Shown: positions 9,781-21,966 of the stretch, one piece after another
Layout of the letters: each line of letters starts with the position of its first letter
Position numbering within the stretch: the first letter of the stretch is position 1
Assembly (NCBI RefSeq): GCF_023078275.1
Contig: NC_062972.1
Location: forward strand, 16,943,691-17,007,690
Length of the DNA stretch: 64,000 nt
Direction of reading: 5' to 3'
Source: Leguminivora glycinivorella
Lineage: Eukaryota; Arthropoda; Insecta; Lepidoptera; Tortricidae
Made by a program: the position numbers and the translations under genes
The notes under the pieces: model-generated
Told to the model about the DNA's origin: nothing
The model's database searches: none
Seen by the model: only the letters and a program-made list of their open reading frames with translations

Positions 9781-10265
9781 GTTATACAATTAGGAGGAGG
9801 TAGGGCAAAGCGAATGATATTCCGCTTTGTGTGGTAGGGCACAGCACAGCACAGCGGATATCGTCTCGCTCGAATCTAGAGCAGAGCCCAACTGGGGTAG
9901 TACCTCCGCCTTACAGAAGACCGCAGCCAAATAGCACTAGACCCTACTCATAGTGTTGTGTTCCTGCCGGTGAGTAAGGCTGCCAGAGCTCAACGAGGGT
10001 GCGGTGTGCTGGTGACGGGAGGACTTACGGAACTAACTTGTTCCGTCTATTGTCCTTTGAGTCGTCGGCAACCCGAACCCTCCTTAGAACTTGTACATTC
10101 CTTTTTGCTGTGTACTTAACACAGCAAAAGGGAGTGTACAAGTTTCTAATAGGGTGGCAACGCGCTTGTGACACTGTTTGAGTTGCAGGCGTCCATAGGT
10201 TACGGTGACCGCTTTACATCAGGCGGGCCGTATGCTTGTTTGCTACCGACGTAGTATAAAAAAAA
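9781..10265 (+). mobile_element. Retroposon 3' end (GTGTTGTGTTCCTGCCGG family), copy 2
   Basis: From GGAGGTAGGGCA through GCGGATATCGTC, TCGAATCTAGAGCAGAGC and GTTCCTGCCGGTGAGTAAGG to CTTGTTTGCTACCGACGTAG and an A-rich tail. The A tail and varying 5' truncation among copies suggest a LINE or LINE-mobilised element. No ORF is preserved. Confidence 0.7.
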
Positions 10266-10615
10266 AGTTGAACCACGAGCGAAGAGAGTAGAATAGAATC
10301 CCGAACTTGCGAGTTTTTTAACACACGAGAAGTAAAATACATTTGCATCCGAGTGTAACACCAAACTTTTCCCCTCACTATAGCGAGGAAACTACAGCGC
10401 AAAAAACGCGTTTATCACTGCTTCCAGTAGTTCCACAGGTGGTAAATCATCTTTATTACTAGATTCACCTACTTTTATCAATTTTAAAGCAGTTAATTTG
10501 ACTTTATTCAAGGTCAAATTGCTTTACCCACTAGTGGATAAAATGCGTTTTTACCCGCTGTTATTAAAGGACAAAACACGTGTTTCCGAGCTAGTGAGGG
10601 GAAAAAATATTGATT
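10266..10615. repeat. Interspersed repeat GTTGAACCACGAGCG, copy 1
   Basis: About 350 bp nearly identical to 32840-33190. It contains CACGAGAAGTAAAATACATT, CCCCTCACTATAGCGAGG, TTCCAGTAGTTCCACAGG and CACTAGTGGATAAAATGCG. The class is unknown. A further 5' fragment is at 41605-41665. Confidence 0.75.
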
Positions 10616-10741
10616 AACCTTAAGCACTCGTTCGAGTTCCACTGGTAATATACATTACATACCATATTCCTTGGCAATATCCGCCCGACAGATGTCCAGG
10701 CTTATCGCAAGACAAATTTAAATGGCAAATGAGAGGAAAGA

Positions 10742-11432
10742 ATATGGATACCAGAACGATTCTGGTAAAGCACGCTTTGAATAAATGATTGAGCTTTTAG
10801 AGAGCTTCGGAATATTATACATTTTGTTAGACTATGAGTAGGCGGATAATGTATTGAGTGTCAAAATCATAGATAAAACATTTTTCATCACATTTGCTGT
10901 TTAAAGGTCTCATTGCATCTACGTGTACTGAAGAATAATGTACTATTTTATTCCCAAGGGAGTAATGGATTTAGTTTTAAAAATTAATACAATCCGTACA
11001 ATACTTCAGGCAAAGGATGTTTCAATCAGCCAAGGATTTTGTGCACAACTAAAATTTGACTATTAAGCTATAAAAAATGATAATATATGGATACCAGATA
11101 TGGATACCAGAACGATTCTGGTAAAGCACGCTTTGAATAAATGATTGAGCTTTTAGAGAGCTTCGGAATATTATACATTTTGTTAGACTAATAGGCGGAT
11201 AATGTATTAGTGTCAAAATCATAGATAAAACATTTTTCATACATTTGCTGTTTAAAGGTCTCATTGCATCTACGTGTACTGAAGAATAATGTACTATTTT
11301 ATTCCCAAGGGAGTAATGGATTTAGTTTTAAAAATTAATACAATCCGTACAATACTTCAGGCAAAGGATGTTTCAATCAGCCAAGGATTTTGTGCACAAC
11401 TAAAATTTGACTATTAAGCTATAAAAAAAATG
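10742..11432 (+). repeat. Tandem duplication, two units of about 340 bp
   Basis: Unit 1 is 10742-11081 and unit 2 is 11098-11432. They share ATATGGATACCAGAACG through TTTGACTATTAAGCTATAAA and differ by a few 1-3 base indels. A 13-base partial unit start sits at 11085-11097. No coding sequence. Confidence 0.9.
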
Positions 11433-11534
11433 TTATACGGTATGAAAAATGCATTTTATTTATGTTTTACAATTATTTCAGTGTGTTTTACATTTATTGT
11501 GTAAATTTCACGTAGATAAATCGTTATAATTTGC

Positions 11535-11850
11535 AATCTGGCAGGAAATTGTGACGGCCATCTCGATTTGCGCTTGACCGCGTTGCCATAGCAACGGGCA
11601 GTACAACACCGCCATTCATTGAAGCTTTTGCCTTATTTTTTTCTCTTTGTTTTCCTCTCAAATGTGATAAAAAATATTGTGTGTAACTCAGGAGGTAAGG
11701 ATTATGTAAACTCGTGTCTATAACTATCTCCAGCCTGCGGCTGTCGCGACTTATTAACACTCGTTGACAAAATTCCCCTTACCTCCCTTGTTGCACAATA
11801 TACTATATTTTGAATGGTCGAAATTAGCGAACAGTTCAAAGGACTAAAAA
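11535..11850. repeat. Interspersed repeat with TATTGTGTGTAAC core, copy 1
   Basis: Shares AAATATTGTGTGTAAC, ACTCGTGTCTATA, GGCTGTCGCGACTTA and TTGCACAATATACTA-like blocks with 20050-20220. The class is unknown. Confidence 0.55.
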
Positions 11851-11899
11851 AGGCTATTGAATCGAGTTTTATGTTAGAGAGAGTTTTATGTTTCAATAT

Positions 11900-12720
11900 T
11901 TTATTCTTATCTCTTTACTGTTAATGGTTACATTGGTGTCACTCGCATAGCGTGTTAACTTGTTGTCTAGGTGTTTATTTATTTATGACGGGGGCACAAA
12001 CATCGGCTATAAGCTTACCATTATTAGCAAACAATTTCTAACGTATTAGAACTTAGAACGCGTTACTCTAACGTGTAAACATGTTCTAATAGGTGACCAT
12101 TTGCGGTCGCTGTTCGGTTTCATGTAATGAACGTCATTTTCCAATAATTTTCCGTAACGTTTTACGCTATCGTGTCACGTATTTAAAACTAAATGGTATA
12201 CACTTGTTAGCGCTGAGAATGCCGTGTTATAATTAACGTCGTATTCAAATGAACCAGAATAAGGAAGCTACAAACAGTCTCCGACCGGACAATTTATTTC
12301 TAATTTTATATTGTAAGTATATTTGACTTGTAATAAATTAGTACCTATCCCTACAAAGACTGGGAAACCACTCCGATTCCCAGAAGCTTATATTTTATCA
12401 GAAATTTCTCAAAATGAATTTCGTTAATTTATTATATCTGTTCCTCTGGGGCCAGCTTAATACCAACGATAACCTCTGAAATCGGGGAAACGTTTCAAGA
12501 TCGAATATCGAATTTGATGACAGTAACGTCTAATCTATTGGTAATTATATTCATAATATATAATTATGCAATTAACTACGTGTTAGCAACAGATGCTTGT
12601 ATTATTAATATAACTGACCACTCACAATGGGCATCATTCACAATGCCCGGGCATTTTGTACTGCTGCAAAAGTGCATGGATAAACTATGAATGAATTCAT
12701 TGATAAATTCGCTATGCACT
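11900..12720. other. No gene recognised
   Basis: AT-rich and featureless, with no supported ORF, tRNA or inverted repeat. Confidence 0.5.
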
Positions 12721-12739
12721 TTTACAGCTGATAGTACTT

Positions 12740-13650
12740 ACATACTATGTCTTTCCCATCACGGAACAATGGTATTCCGGACCTTTGGGAGGCGTGCGCG
12801 GGGCCGAAGCCAACGCGTAGAGCCCCTTTCGACACTTTAATGAAATGTAAGGGGTACACCGAACGGATGTTGCCCTTGCCCGTATCATGGGACACACGCA
12901 GAGGCAGCACCCGCCAGGGTGTAAGGACTATTTGAGAGTTAATGGAATCTAAAATGAACTGGTCTATTTTGATGAAAGTGATGGACTAAATACTGGGCTA
13001 TGGATAAAAAACCGGACGCCTGCCTAATAAAACGGTATCCAATTTTATTTCCGGCAGACGGTGACTCGTCCCCACAAGATGGGCCCCCACAAAAAGCGAC
13101 ATCCAAGATGGCTCAAGGGCAACACCGGTGTGAGAACTCAAGGGTGTCGAGAGGTGTACACCGCTTTCTGCCCAGTGGCTGTGAAGCCACTGCACCAACT
13201 CGCGTCTTATGCAAATTTTCACTTCCACCCCTGGGGCATGTAGCCCTAACGACTCCACTCTGGACGGCCAGCCAGAGGTAGAGAGTACTGTCCCACCCAC
13301 CCGCCTTACGGGTAACAGGACTCCCCAGGAGCACTCGGGTACGTGGGGTCGCTGTTCCCCAACAGCTCGCCACAAGCTGCCCTGCGTTGACTGATTGCAC
13401 TGGTAAAACCAATGGGCAATGGGGTCGTCACATCCCTACGCCTATCACATACTATTATTATTATTTTGTAATTATTGTTCGACATCTATTTTTTTTAAAT
13501 TAATTATTGAATTTGTTTGAGAGTATTTTCTATTTTTATAATGTAATATTGTATTGTGGGTACAATTTATGATGATTTAACTTTAACCTTGACATGTAAA
13601 AATTTTAATTTTATGAATAAATGAATATGAATATGAATATATGAATATAC
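12740..13650 (+). mobile_element. 5'-truncated LINE 3' end with (ATGAAT)n tail
   Basis: GC-richer than its surroundings (12740-13440). It contains blocks such as GGGCCCCCACAAAAAGCGAC, GCCCAGTGGCTGTGAAGCC, GGGGCATGTAGCCCTAACGA and CCAACAGCTCGCCACAAGC. A short AT-rich stretch and a tail of ATGAAT units (13612-13650) follow. I recognise it as a common lepidopteran LINE 3' UTR but cannot name the family. Open frames on both strands here are incidental. Confidence 0.65.
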
Positions 13651-13894
13651 TTAGTGACCGATTTATCACTTGGTGACTTGGATGTACAGATGACTGTACA
13701 TATCGTATCCTTATTATTTATTTATTTATATTTAATATCGTCTAATCTTGGCACTAAAAAAGACGGCAAATTCGAAAAATGTAAGGTTCATCGACCAATT
13801 AATTGTCTTTTTAAAGTGCGTGCCTTTCTAAATGAGCCATAACAATTAAAAGTAGATTGAAAATGTAAAGGCGAAGGTTTAATTCCCACCGAAA

Positions 13895-14280
13895 ATTTCA
13901 CGACTTTTTTAACCCCCGACGCAAAAACGACGGGGTGTTATAAGTTTGACTTGTCTGTCTGTGGGTATCTCTATCTGTGGCATCGTAGCTCCCAAATGGA
14001 TGAAACGATTTAGATATTTTTTTGTTTGAAAGCTGAATTAGTCGGGAGTGTTCTTAGCCATGTTTCATGAAAATCGGTCCACTATGTCGGGGCTTTTTTC
14101 AAAATTTTAATTTTGTGGTTATTTAGTGTTGAGATTTTGTTAGCCTGTAGTATGTTTCATGAAAATCAAGAAGATTGAAAACCCACTAGGTATATGTCGC
14201 AAGGGTCCATAAACATATTTTTTCATAAGAAAATTTTAATTTTGTGGTTATTTAGTGTCAAGATTTTGTTGACCGTCTAT
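13895..14280 (+). repeat. Interspersed repeat AACCCCCGACGCAAAAACGA, copy 1
   Basis: Begins AACCCCCGACGCAAAAACGA and includes GGGGTGTTATAAGTTTGAC, CATCGTAGCTCCCAAATGGA and AGTCGGGAGTGTTCTTAGCC. The inner part from CATGTTTCATGAAAATC is partly duplicated. Other copies are at 23452-23670 and 62358-62605. Confidence 0.7.
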
Positions 14281-14454
14281 ACTGTAGTACCCCATGTAGA
14301 AATTGATAATGGAATTCCTGCAACATGAAATAGAATATACTTGAAATAAAGTTTAAATGGGCATAATATAAAACTATATACATATAATACACGTTTCTAT
14401 TTTGTTGATAACACAATAAGTTTCTTAAATTTCAGTCAGGGCGTTTCAGTGACA

Positions 14455-14540
14455 AGGTGATTGAAAACCATCGCTGTCAGGATCGAACCTTTAGCGCACT
14501 ACCATGTGGACTACGTCTTGACTTGCTGCGCAAGTATTCG
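14455..14540 (-). mobile_element. tRNA-like SINE head, copy 1
   Basis: The minus strand carries AGTCAAGACGTAGTCC, box A-like TGGTAGTGCGCT and a box B-like GGTTCGATCC. It is closely related to 48114-48190. Confidence 0.5.
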
Positions 14541-15339
14541 TATAATATTCACCTAAGTCCATACAAATGACCATATTTTATGTTTACGTATTCGAGTTGT
14601 ATTTAAACATTTAAACAAATGAAAATATTTTATAAACACATTGATATAAACTCGTTTGTTAACACATTAATAAATTGCTAGACCCCTATTCAACAATTCG
14701 AGTTGTTAAAGTTTCGAGTAAGAAATTGAACACTCCAAATCATATCATTTCTATGACGAGGAAACCAATTAACGAAGGAAGATTGCAGTATCAAACTTTT
14801 ATCATAGCTACCAAGAAAATGTAGTACTTATCAACTAACTTCTTCTACATGTGAGATAAAATTTAATTAAAAACGAAGACTGTGAGTTCAAGTCTTACCC
14901 AGAGCAGTATTTTTTTATTCATTTCTTGCGAATAAATATTTCATTTCATTTCATAGAGAACATTGGAAACCCTGAACTACGTCGAAAACTTTCTATTTGA
15001 ATTTGCACGGAAGTAATATAAAGTTTTTATTTACAGAGAAAATTGTTAGGAAATTCCTTGGTAAACATTTGATTTAGTTTTCTTTACTGGGCACAGCCTA
15101 TTTTCAAGTCAGAAGATTCAAATAAAGCATTTTTTTAAAGATATATTATGTTGTTAGCTTAATTAATAACAGTATCTAATTATTATTATTTTTTACTTAA
15201 AATTGCGTATAAATTATATTAGCCTTGCCAAGTAGGATGATGAATGAATTCTAACAACTGTGAATAAAAATACAGTGTCATATAAAATGTAAAAAATGGT
15301 ATCTCACTACGCTCAGGATGCTCTTAACGCTCACTAGAT
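14541..15339. other. No gene; short (ATTTC)n remnant
   Basis: AT-rich DNA. AATAAATATTTCATTTC at 14933-14954 matches the very end of a CR1-type LINE tail, so a minimal 3' LINE stub is possible. Confidence 0.4.
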
Positions 15340-15418
15340 CATGATATTTTCCTTCTTACCGTGGGGGCCGGTCAATCCGTGTAATAAATAATGTCCTATA
15401 TTATTTATTTATTTAAAC
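15340..15418 (+). mobile_element. 3' end fragment of a SINE (family A)
   Basis: TACCGTGGGGGCCGGTCAATCC, then GTGTAATAAATAATGTCCTA and TATTTATTTATTT. It matches the 3' part of the full SINE at 27356-27570. Confidence 0.6.
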
Positions 15419-15429
15419 CACGAAAACCA

Positions 15430-15858
15430 AATCAATCTAGGAGGTAGGTAAATAGGGCATAGTGATATACCGCTTTGATTGGTAGGCACAGCACAGCGGA
15501 TATCATCTCTCTCGAATCTAGAGCAGAGCTCAACTAGGGAAATACCTCCGCCTTACAGAAGGCCGCAGCCAAATAGCACTAGACCCTACTCATAGTGTTG
15601 TGTTTCTGCCGGTGAGTAAGGCTGCCAGAGCTCAACGAGGGTGCGGTGTGCTGGTGACGGAAGGATCTATGGAACTAATTTGTTCCGTCTATTGTCCTTT
15701 GAGTCATCGGAACCCGAACCCTTCTTGGAACTTGTACACGTTTTTAATGGGTTCGCGCGCCGGTGACACTCCTTGAGTTGGAGGCGTCCATAGGTTACGG
15801 TGACCGCTTTCCATCAGGCGGACCGTATACTTGTTTGCCACCGACGTAGTATAAAAAA
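15430..15858 (+). mobile_element. Retroposon 3' end (GTGTTGTGTTTCTGCCGG family), copy 3
   Basis: Aligns with 9781-10265 from AGGAGGTAGGTAAATAGGGC to TTGCCACCGACGTAGTAT plus A-rich tail. It differs by small deletions. Confidence 0.7.
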
Positions 15859-16169
15859 ATTCTATATCAAATCACGAAAATAGAATTTAATGTTAGCTCG
15901 CGGAGTGAACCGTCATTTATAAGCTTTTCACGCTGCTGTGTCAAAAAGATGAATTCTGAATTCTGACATCTTATTCCGATATCGGCAATATTCAGACTTC
16001 TCTATTAATGTTGACAGCACTTTATACTTAGCGGAGCTGTTTATTTCTCTTCCTTTTGAATTTCAGCCCACTCAACTGGTTTGATTCTGCTGTATAAGTA
16101 AAGTGAAAACCGAGATTTTTGATGAGTGATTCTGTTTAACGAAGTGACTAGTTTCGAAAATTTTTGAAT

Positions 16170-16330
16170 GTAATCGTACAATTACGATACAAGTTTGAAA
16201 AAAGGGATCTTTATCGGTATCGTACGTTACTCTCCTCGGTCGTGTTTTAATTTATCGCCACTCGTTTCGAATTTCCTCTTTTCCGCACTTGTATCGCATA
16301 AATCGCATTGTACATTTAATTAGCCTCTTT
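16170..16330 (-). repeat. Interspersed repeat ACGATACAAGTGCG family, inverted copy
   Basis: Contains ATTACGATACAAG, GGTCGTGTTTTAATTTATCG and CCACTCGTTTCGAA. It is the reverse of the units at 28845-29160. Confidence 0.55.
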
Positions 16331-16928
16331 GTTATTACTGTATCTTATGGAAATATGACAATCTACAGTATTTACGTATTATTTTTTGTAATAAAACAAC
16401 AATACCTACCTTGAAATTGATACAATTTTGTATCTTTTACTTGTAAGTTCGTTGGCAGGTAATATGTATTACATATAGGTATCTAGATAACTTTATATAT
16501 TTAGGAACGTTTATTACACGTATTAAAATAAAACAAGTGAAGTTTCCTCCACTGTCACTAGATATTCAATGTTTTAATGTTTTGATGTTTATTAGGGCAC
16601 AAACGGTACAATTTATCTTATAAAATAATATTATCAGTTAATACAAGAACCAATGAAGATACCACAATTTGTTCAATAGATAATAGCTACTTAAAAAACC
16701 CTCCTATCTATTCTATTCAAATCTCCATAAAAAAACCTCACTCAGTTCGGTTCCTCTGCTTCCAGTTCTATTCAGATGAAAAAGAGACACCGTCTATTTC
16801 ACCATCTCGCTTTTTCTCATAGATGTTGTGTATGAGAAAACGGGACGGGAGATATAATCTGTTAACAAGGCGCCCTAATTGCACTCGCAACCGTCGCGGG
16901 CTTTGCGAATGCTCTGCCACAGATTACA

Positions 16929-17048
16929 TGAATTACAGATGGTGCTTTTTTTTACGCATGAATTACAGATGGTGCTTTTTTTAGTGCGAGAAGTGGTTCA
17001 TTTCTTGTCAGGTCGGAACTTCGGAGGGCCATCTGTACTGAAAAACGT
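16929..17048. mobile_element. Short MITE with CAGTACAGATGG ends
   Basis: Arms ACAGATGGTGCTTTTTT and CCATCTGTACTGAAAA flank AGTGCGAGAAGTGGTTCATT. Its left end is duplicated (16933 and 16966). Copies of the same MITE sit at 28928-29020 and 29158-29252. Confidence 0.65.
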
Positions 17049-17734
17049 GGTATGACACGTGCGAAAAGGAAAATCTGTAACTCCGCTAAAAAGCATACGG
17101 CCCGCTTGATAGCACATAGACATGCCAAGATTCAGCATATTCGTCAACTATTCGGTATATCCGGTCTATTTGCCGGCCCCTTTGCCGAATTTTCGGTATT
17201 TGGCCAAATATTGCTCACTACCGGGACAAAACCACTATTCTGGACATGTAATAAACTAGTAAGCATTAGATATCCGAAGCATGTTGCCCCTAACTCTCTG
17301 CCAAACCTCGGACAATGGCGATCAAATATATGAAAGAGGCGCGTTACTACGCACACAGTCTAAGCTCGTGTAGGTAAACGCGTACCATGCTTGTATGAGA
17401 TATGACAGGTCGACTGGTCGCGTTTGTGACAGGCTGTAAAGTGTCATGTGAGGCAACCGAGATCGGGTGGGTGGCACTTTCAGCGGGGAGCGGGAGTAGA
17501 CATACAGTACTGTACGATAGTAGGTACTCTTTATTATTAACAAAAACTCCATATAGACAGCAGTGGCGGGGCGTCGATACAACTCGATTCCCTATGGATT
17601 CCCTAAAATTCTCCAGTATCTATAGAAGTTCATACAAACAGATCCCAAAAACCCTTCCAGCTTTATCAACGACTATTTTCACGCCACGCCACTGATAGAC
17701 AGCTACAGTCTAAGAAAATAACGTACCTCAGAAC
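17049..17734. other. No gene recognised
   Basis: Short open frames at 17052-17333, 17144-17356 and 17402-17695 overlap on opposite strands and show no domain. I cannot assign the sequence. Confidence 0.4.
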
Positions 17735-17965
17735 CATATAGAAAAAGGTACGGTGGCCAAGATGGCGTTACACCTTTGGGGGACGCTCAGCTAGATGGCG
17801 CTAATATTAATATTTGACATTTTAACACATATCAAGCTAAGGATATGGGCCAAATTGTCAAAAGTCTCAAAACTGAGGTTTAGAAGTTTTAAGCCTGTGT
17901 CCAGAGATGGCAGTATGTGTACTGTGATTACATATTTTACTTTGACAGTAACTCTCTATAATACT
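17735..17965 (+). repeat. Interspersed repeat AAAAAGGTACGGTGG, copy 1
   Basis: Matches 31011-31235 along its length (AAAGGTACGGTGG, ACACCTTTGGGGG, CTAGATGGCGC, AGTTTTAAGCCTGTGTC, TTTTACTTTGACAGTAACT). Confidence 0.7.
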
Positions 17966-18382
17966 TGATCCTCTTTGATTATACTGTGACTGTGCACCCT
18001 CGTTGCCGTATCTTCTTTCCCGTTTAATCCACGTCTGGCGCTCCACTCCGCTCTGCGTTAATTAGTCGGATTATTAGACGTTCAAGTAGTACGCCCGCCG
18101 CTGCTACTCACCACCCTGAGTAGTTTACACGTGCTTTTTATAACGTTTATAACATTTTGTTACTCATCAGGAAAGTTACAACATGCAGTTAATTAAGGTG
18201 ACTTTAATTATAATTGTAAAGTTATAAAAGTGATAGCGTTAAAATTAAAAAAGAGATTATATTGTTGTAAACGCTAGTACGTTATCATTCTGAAAACTGA
18301 AAAATTAACTTTTATTAGTTGAGTTGATAGAATTATTACCACATGGTATACTTTATTCACATATTTACTCGATCGATATCTA

Positions 18383-18520
18383 CGATCTCCAACTGAGGGA
18401 GGACTGAAATCTTCTCGAGGCTGAGGCGTAGGGTTAGAGCCGGCGTAGCTTTATTTGACGTTCATATGCGCATTGTAATATGCCCACTTGAAAAATAAAC
18501 ATCTCATTTTCATTTACACA
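18383..18520 (+). mobile_element. 5'-truncated 3' end of the element 1 LINE family
   Basis: About 130 bp matching 5575-5705 (CTCCAACTGAGGGAGGACTG, CTCGAGGCTGAGGCGTAGGG, TTTGACGTTCATATGCGC, AATAAACATCTCATTTTC). It is a dead-on-arrival insertion of the same LINE family. Confidence 0.85.
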
Positions 18521-18856
18521 TAGATACCTAGTTCTTTATAATTATAGGACGGCGCCTAGCCAACATGCCAATCGTTAACGCCGTAGCGATAGATACGCTT
18601 GTGTCTATCAGTCGCATTAATAAGTGATAGAGAGTTTTCGTTTCATTTTCTAAAAAGTAAACGTTGGGCATCTAGGCAAAGTTTCATTATCAGCTGCTAA
18701 GGGGTTATCATTAACCACAATTCTTTATAGCTGAGTTACACTTATTTCATTACGAGTAACATTTCAATTACGTTATACTCGTATTTGTACCACATTAATA
18801 AGGCTGGTGCCTCTAGCAGAACATTCAAAAAACTAAACGTGACTATTATCACAGAA

Positions 18857-19000
18857 TATATGTGTCGCTTAACTTCAAACCTGGGTAAATCCATTCTGCT
18901 TTAAGGTTGAATATATAAAAAATATAATATGACCTGAAAAATAATCAAGCTTATAGCAGAATGGATTTACCCAGATTTGAAGTTAAGCGACACATATAAT
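18857..19000. mobile_element. MITE with 44-bp inverted repeats and TA flanks
   Basis: Arms 18859-18902 and 18955-18998 (TATGTGTCGCTTAACTTC...GAATGGATTTACCCAG) are almost perfect complements around a 52-bp spacer. TA dinucleotides at both edges fit a Tc1/mariner-type MITE. Confidence 0.75.
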
Positions 19001-19204
19001 AGTACAAGTACAGAAGGCCCACTGCTTTGATGTTCACGAAATGCCGCCTTTTGAATGCCTACAAAATTCTAACAAAGAAACGAGCCGCACGTGCGCAGCG
19101 TCGGACGATAGGGTTGCCTATGGATTAAAACGAATTAATACTCAGATAAAATGTTAGACTAGTATATTCCAGTCTTGGGTACTTTCTAGATATATATACA
19201 GTAT

Positions 19205-19495
19205 ATACATATATATATTTGTAGTCCCAACATCACAAGCCTTATTGAACTTTTCCGTGGGATTAATCAATAGTAAATCTGTGTAAGACTGTCCTATTTT
19301 ATTCATGATGACAAGCATTAAAACATCGCATAAAAAACTTAAAAAAAAACTCGCGACGTAAAGTAACAATAGAAAGTGCGAACGTGCATTCTGTGAGAAC
19401 GTGCGCCACCCCTGATTAGGCCGCGAACTCGCGGCCGCCAGCATGTACTTGTGGCGCGGCGATAGAATGGCGGAGTGAGCCGCCCCCTATTATGG
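19205..19495 (+). repeat. Composite repeat: SINE-like 3' segment plus GC-rich block, copy 1
   Basis: CCGTGGGATTAATCAATAG then CTGTGTAAGACTGTCCTA, followed by GGCCGCGAACTCGCGGCC and GGCGCGGCGATAGAATGGCG. The same order occurs at 22318-22640, so the two parts move as one unit. Confidence 0.65.
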
Positions 19496-20049
19496 AATAG
19501 GTATTATAAGGTAACCTATACCTACTCGTAGTATCTTTTATTTTATACTCCAACGATTAAAAACGCTTGAGATTGACAACATTGGCATCTTGTTTATATC
19601 GCCTTAGGAAAAACATTGGTAACTATATTTCGGTAATGACTAGGTAATTAGTAATTACCGTATTACTAATTACTTGCGAAACTCTAACAAAACTGCACAT
19701 TTTCCGCAAAACTCACTTTCGAACTAGCGAGCTCCAAACAAACCAAATTTATCCTTTAGTCATTTCTTAGCGGCTGTCTTCAGCCCGCTTTTAAATCTGA
19801 ATTGAATTCGTATTGGATCCCGTTCAGTATTCGGCAAGCGCGCGCTTATTCGATTTGTTGCCAGTACGGGGTTTGAGTTTGTAAAGCCTGGGGATCTGGG
19901 TGACACTGGAGGAGGCATGTTACTGTTTTTTCATCACGCTCGCACACTAAATGTGCTATTGCACGCAGGCGGAGCGTGAGTTATAGAAAAATCGTTCTCC
20001 CTAGGGAGTTAAGAAATTTCTAGTACTGCATTGAACTCTTTTTTATCTT

Positions 20050-20225
20050 TTTGCATATTTTTTATAATGCAAGTGTGATGAAAAACATTGTGTGTAACGG
20101 GAAGTATGAATACTAACTCGAGTCTTTATATCGCTCCGGCAAGCTGTCGCGATTTAACTTACTCTCGTTAGTAATATGCAACTTCCTCCCTTGCTGCACA
20201 ATGTAGGTACTATTATTGTAGCTCT
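20050..20225. repeat. Interspersed repeat with TATTGTGTGTAAC core, copy 2
   Basis: Diverged relative of 11640-11830: ACATTGTGTGTAACGG, ACTCGAGTCTTTATATCG, AAGCTGTCGCGATTTAAC, TTGCTGCACAATGT. Confidence 0.5.
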
Positions 20226-20339
20226 GTAGTGACAGCTTAGTAGCAAACCAACCGCGATAAAAATGGAATTGGGGCAAATATTTATTCTTAATTTTACCTT
20301 CTATTGTCCGCTAGTATACAATAGTCAGAATAAGCACAA

Positions 20340-20580
20340 AAGTGCGCTATCACATTAACTTTGAAGGCGTGGCGACCGCGCATCGAATTCGCCGTGAGTA
20401 CGCAACGGACTAGCCGCGAGTGCACCTAGTATGTATTTTCGAGCGAATTCGTTGTGTTGAAACTGTAGAAAGAGACTTCACCGCGAGTGCTTAACGTCTT
20501 CGCCGCGAGCAAAGAGCTCTAAAATATTAGGCGCACTCGCGCAATGCCGCGAAGTTTTTCGTCGTTTGTTGTTTACAAAA
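20340..20580. repeat. CpG-rich block with repeated CGCCGCGAG motif
   Basis: GC-rich island in AT-rich DNA with several variants of GCCGCGAGTGC. No ORF. It is probably an old repeat and not a promoter; no adjacent gene was found. Confidence 0.35.
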
Positions 20581-21084
20581 AGTCTAAAAATTTGCCTAGA
20601 AAATATACAGTAAAATTATTTTGTCTGTATTTAGTTGCTAAAAAATTTTACCTCAGGGGTACAAAAAGAAAAAAATACTTTCTATACACACTAAATAGAA
20701 GTATCGCAGACATGCCATAAGCCATAACAGTTTATGGGAATTAATGTATTATTTCCGGTAGAAAGTGAGAACAAAGCATTTTTTCGAGCTCAGTTCTATT
20801 CATACTCGCAGTCAAATCTATGAGTACCTCTCGAAAGAAGCTCTATTCAACAGGAACTTGGTAACTAGATATTCTAAGAGTGAACTTATAACAAGGATTA
20901 CGTCTCCGGCGAGTTCTTAAGAGAAATGCAATCTGCTCAAGAATAAATTAGCAATTTGTTATGAATAAACTTCTAGGCGACCCAATGAACTAGAGTTTTG
21001 TTTAAATGAATAATTTATTTAGGAATGAAAAAAGTGCGGAAATGTAGTTCCACGGGTTTTATACTGCCATATCTGCACCGGTAG

Positions 21085-21187
21085 CATGGTCGTGCGAAAA
21101 ACGATAAAACATCAGGCCGCCCCTATCGCACTTACAAAAAGTGCGAAAGGGACGGCCCGATGTTATATCATTTGTCGCGGGACCATG
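21085..21187. mobile_element. Foldback MITE, copy 2
   Basis: Same family as 6144-6246. Arms CATGGTCGTGCGAAAAACGA and TTTGTCGCGGGACCATG enclose a shared GTCCCTATCGCACTTA-type centre. Confidence 0.75.
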
Positions 21188-21284
21188 ATTGCCTGCCTGG
21201 ACAAAGCTCGAAAGATATCGATTTGTCAGTGTGAAAAGTTTAGTGATATTAAATAAGTACTATCTTTTTTGTTGACGATCGGTC

Positions 21285-21430
21285 TGGTTTTGTGGTTTGT
21301 GATAATGTTTGCTAAGCTGATGGTCCCAGGTTCGAATCCCGGTTAAAGGGTTTTTATTTGTATGACGAGCACAATATGCTCGTATTATCGTTATCTGAGT
21401 ACCCACAACACAAACCTTCACGTCCTCACC
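21285..21430 (+). mobile_element. SINE family A, middle fragment
   Basis: Box B-like GGTTCGAATCCCGG followed by TTTTTATTTGTATGACGAGC and CTGAGTACCCACAACACAAA. This is the body of the tRNA-headed SINE seen in full at 27356-27570. Confidence 0.6.
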
Positions 21431-21819
21431 GTGGTACTCAGTCGATAATGTCAATATGTGTAAAAATGTGTAAATAGTGAAGAGAATACCTACACCAAAC
21501 GAGAACGCCAAAGAAAATTCAACATTGACTTAGGTAGTTCTAACTCCAAGTAGCACTTAGACACGTTTATTACATCTATGCATTTGCTTTGACGCAGTAA
21601 TGTAAGTGTCGAGTTGAATATTCGATATCTGCAGTGCTGCTTCAATAAACCCATCAGGAAGTTGTAACTAGGCTGCTGCGTTTCGATTGCCTCTCAGATA
21701 CCTAATTATAAAGTGGGGTTTAAGAGTACGCTGTCAAACTAGGATAGTATTTTATTAGTAGTTTATGCGACTGATATAATATAATAAAAGGAAAACAGGT
21801 ATTTAGGGTTCTCAAAGGT

Positions 21820-21930
21820 CGGCAACGCATAAGTGGCTCCCCTGATGTTGCTTATGTCCATGGGCGGCGATGACTGCTTCCCATCAGGCGGCTCGTCTGC
21901 TCGTTTGCTGCCTATTTCATAAAAAAAAAT
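21820..21930 (+). mobile_element. Retroposon 3' end with A-rich tail
   Basis: GGTCGGCAACGCATAAGTGG, GGGCGGCGATGACTGCTTCC and CATCAGGCGGCTCGTCTGC, then A8. An inverted fragment of the same family is at 53745-53805. Confidence 0.6.
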
Positions 21931-21966
21931 AATATGACGAATATACACGTTAAACTTTCGTGAGAC

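Noticed and set aside
12722..13412. Overlapping ORFs of 60-125 codons on both strands
   Set aside because: They lie in a LINE 3' UTR repeat, overlap each other on opposite strands and show no domain.
20340..20580. CpG-island promoter
   Set aside because: No gene within reach on either strand, and the GCCGCGAGTGC words look like degenerate repeats.
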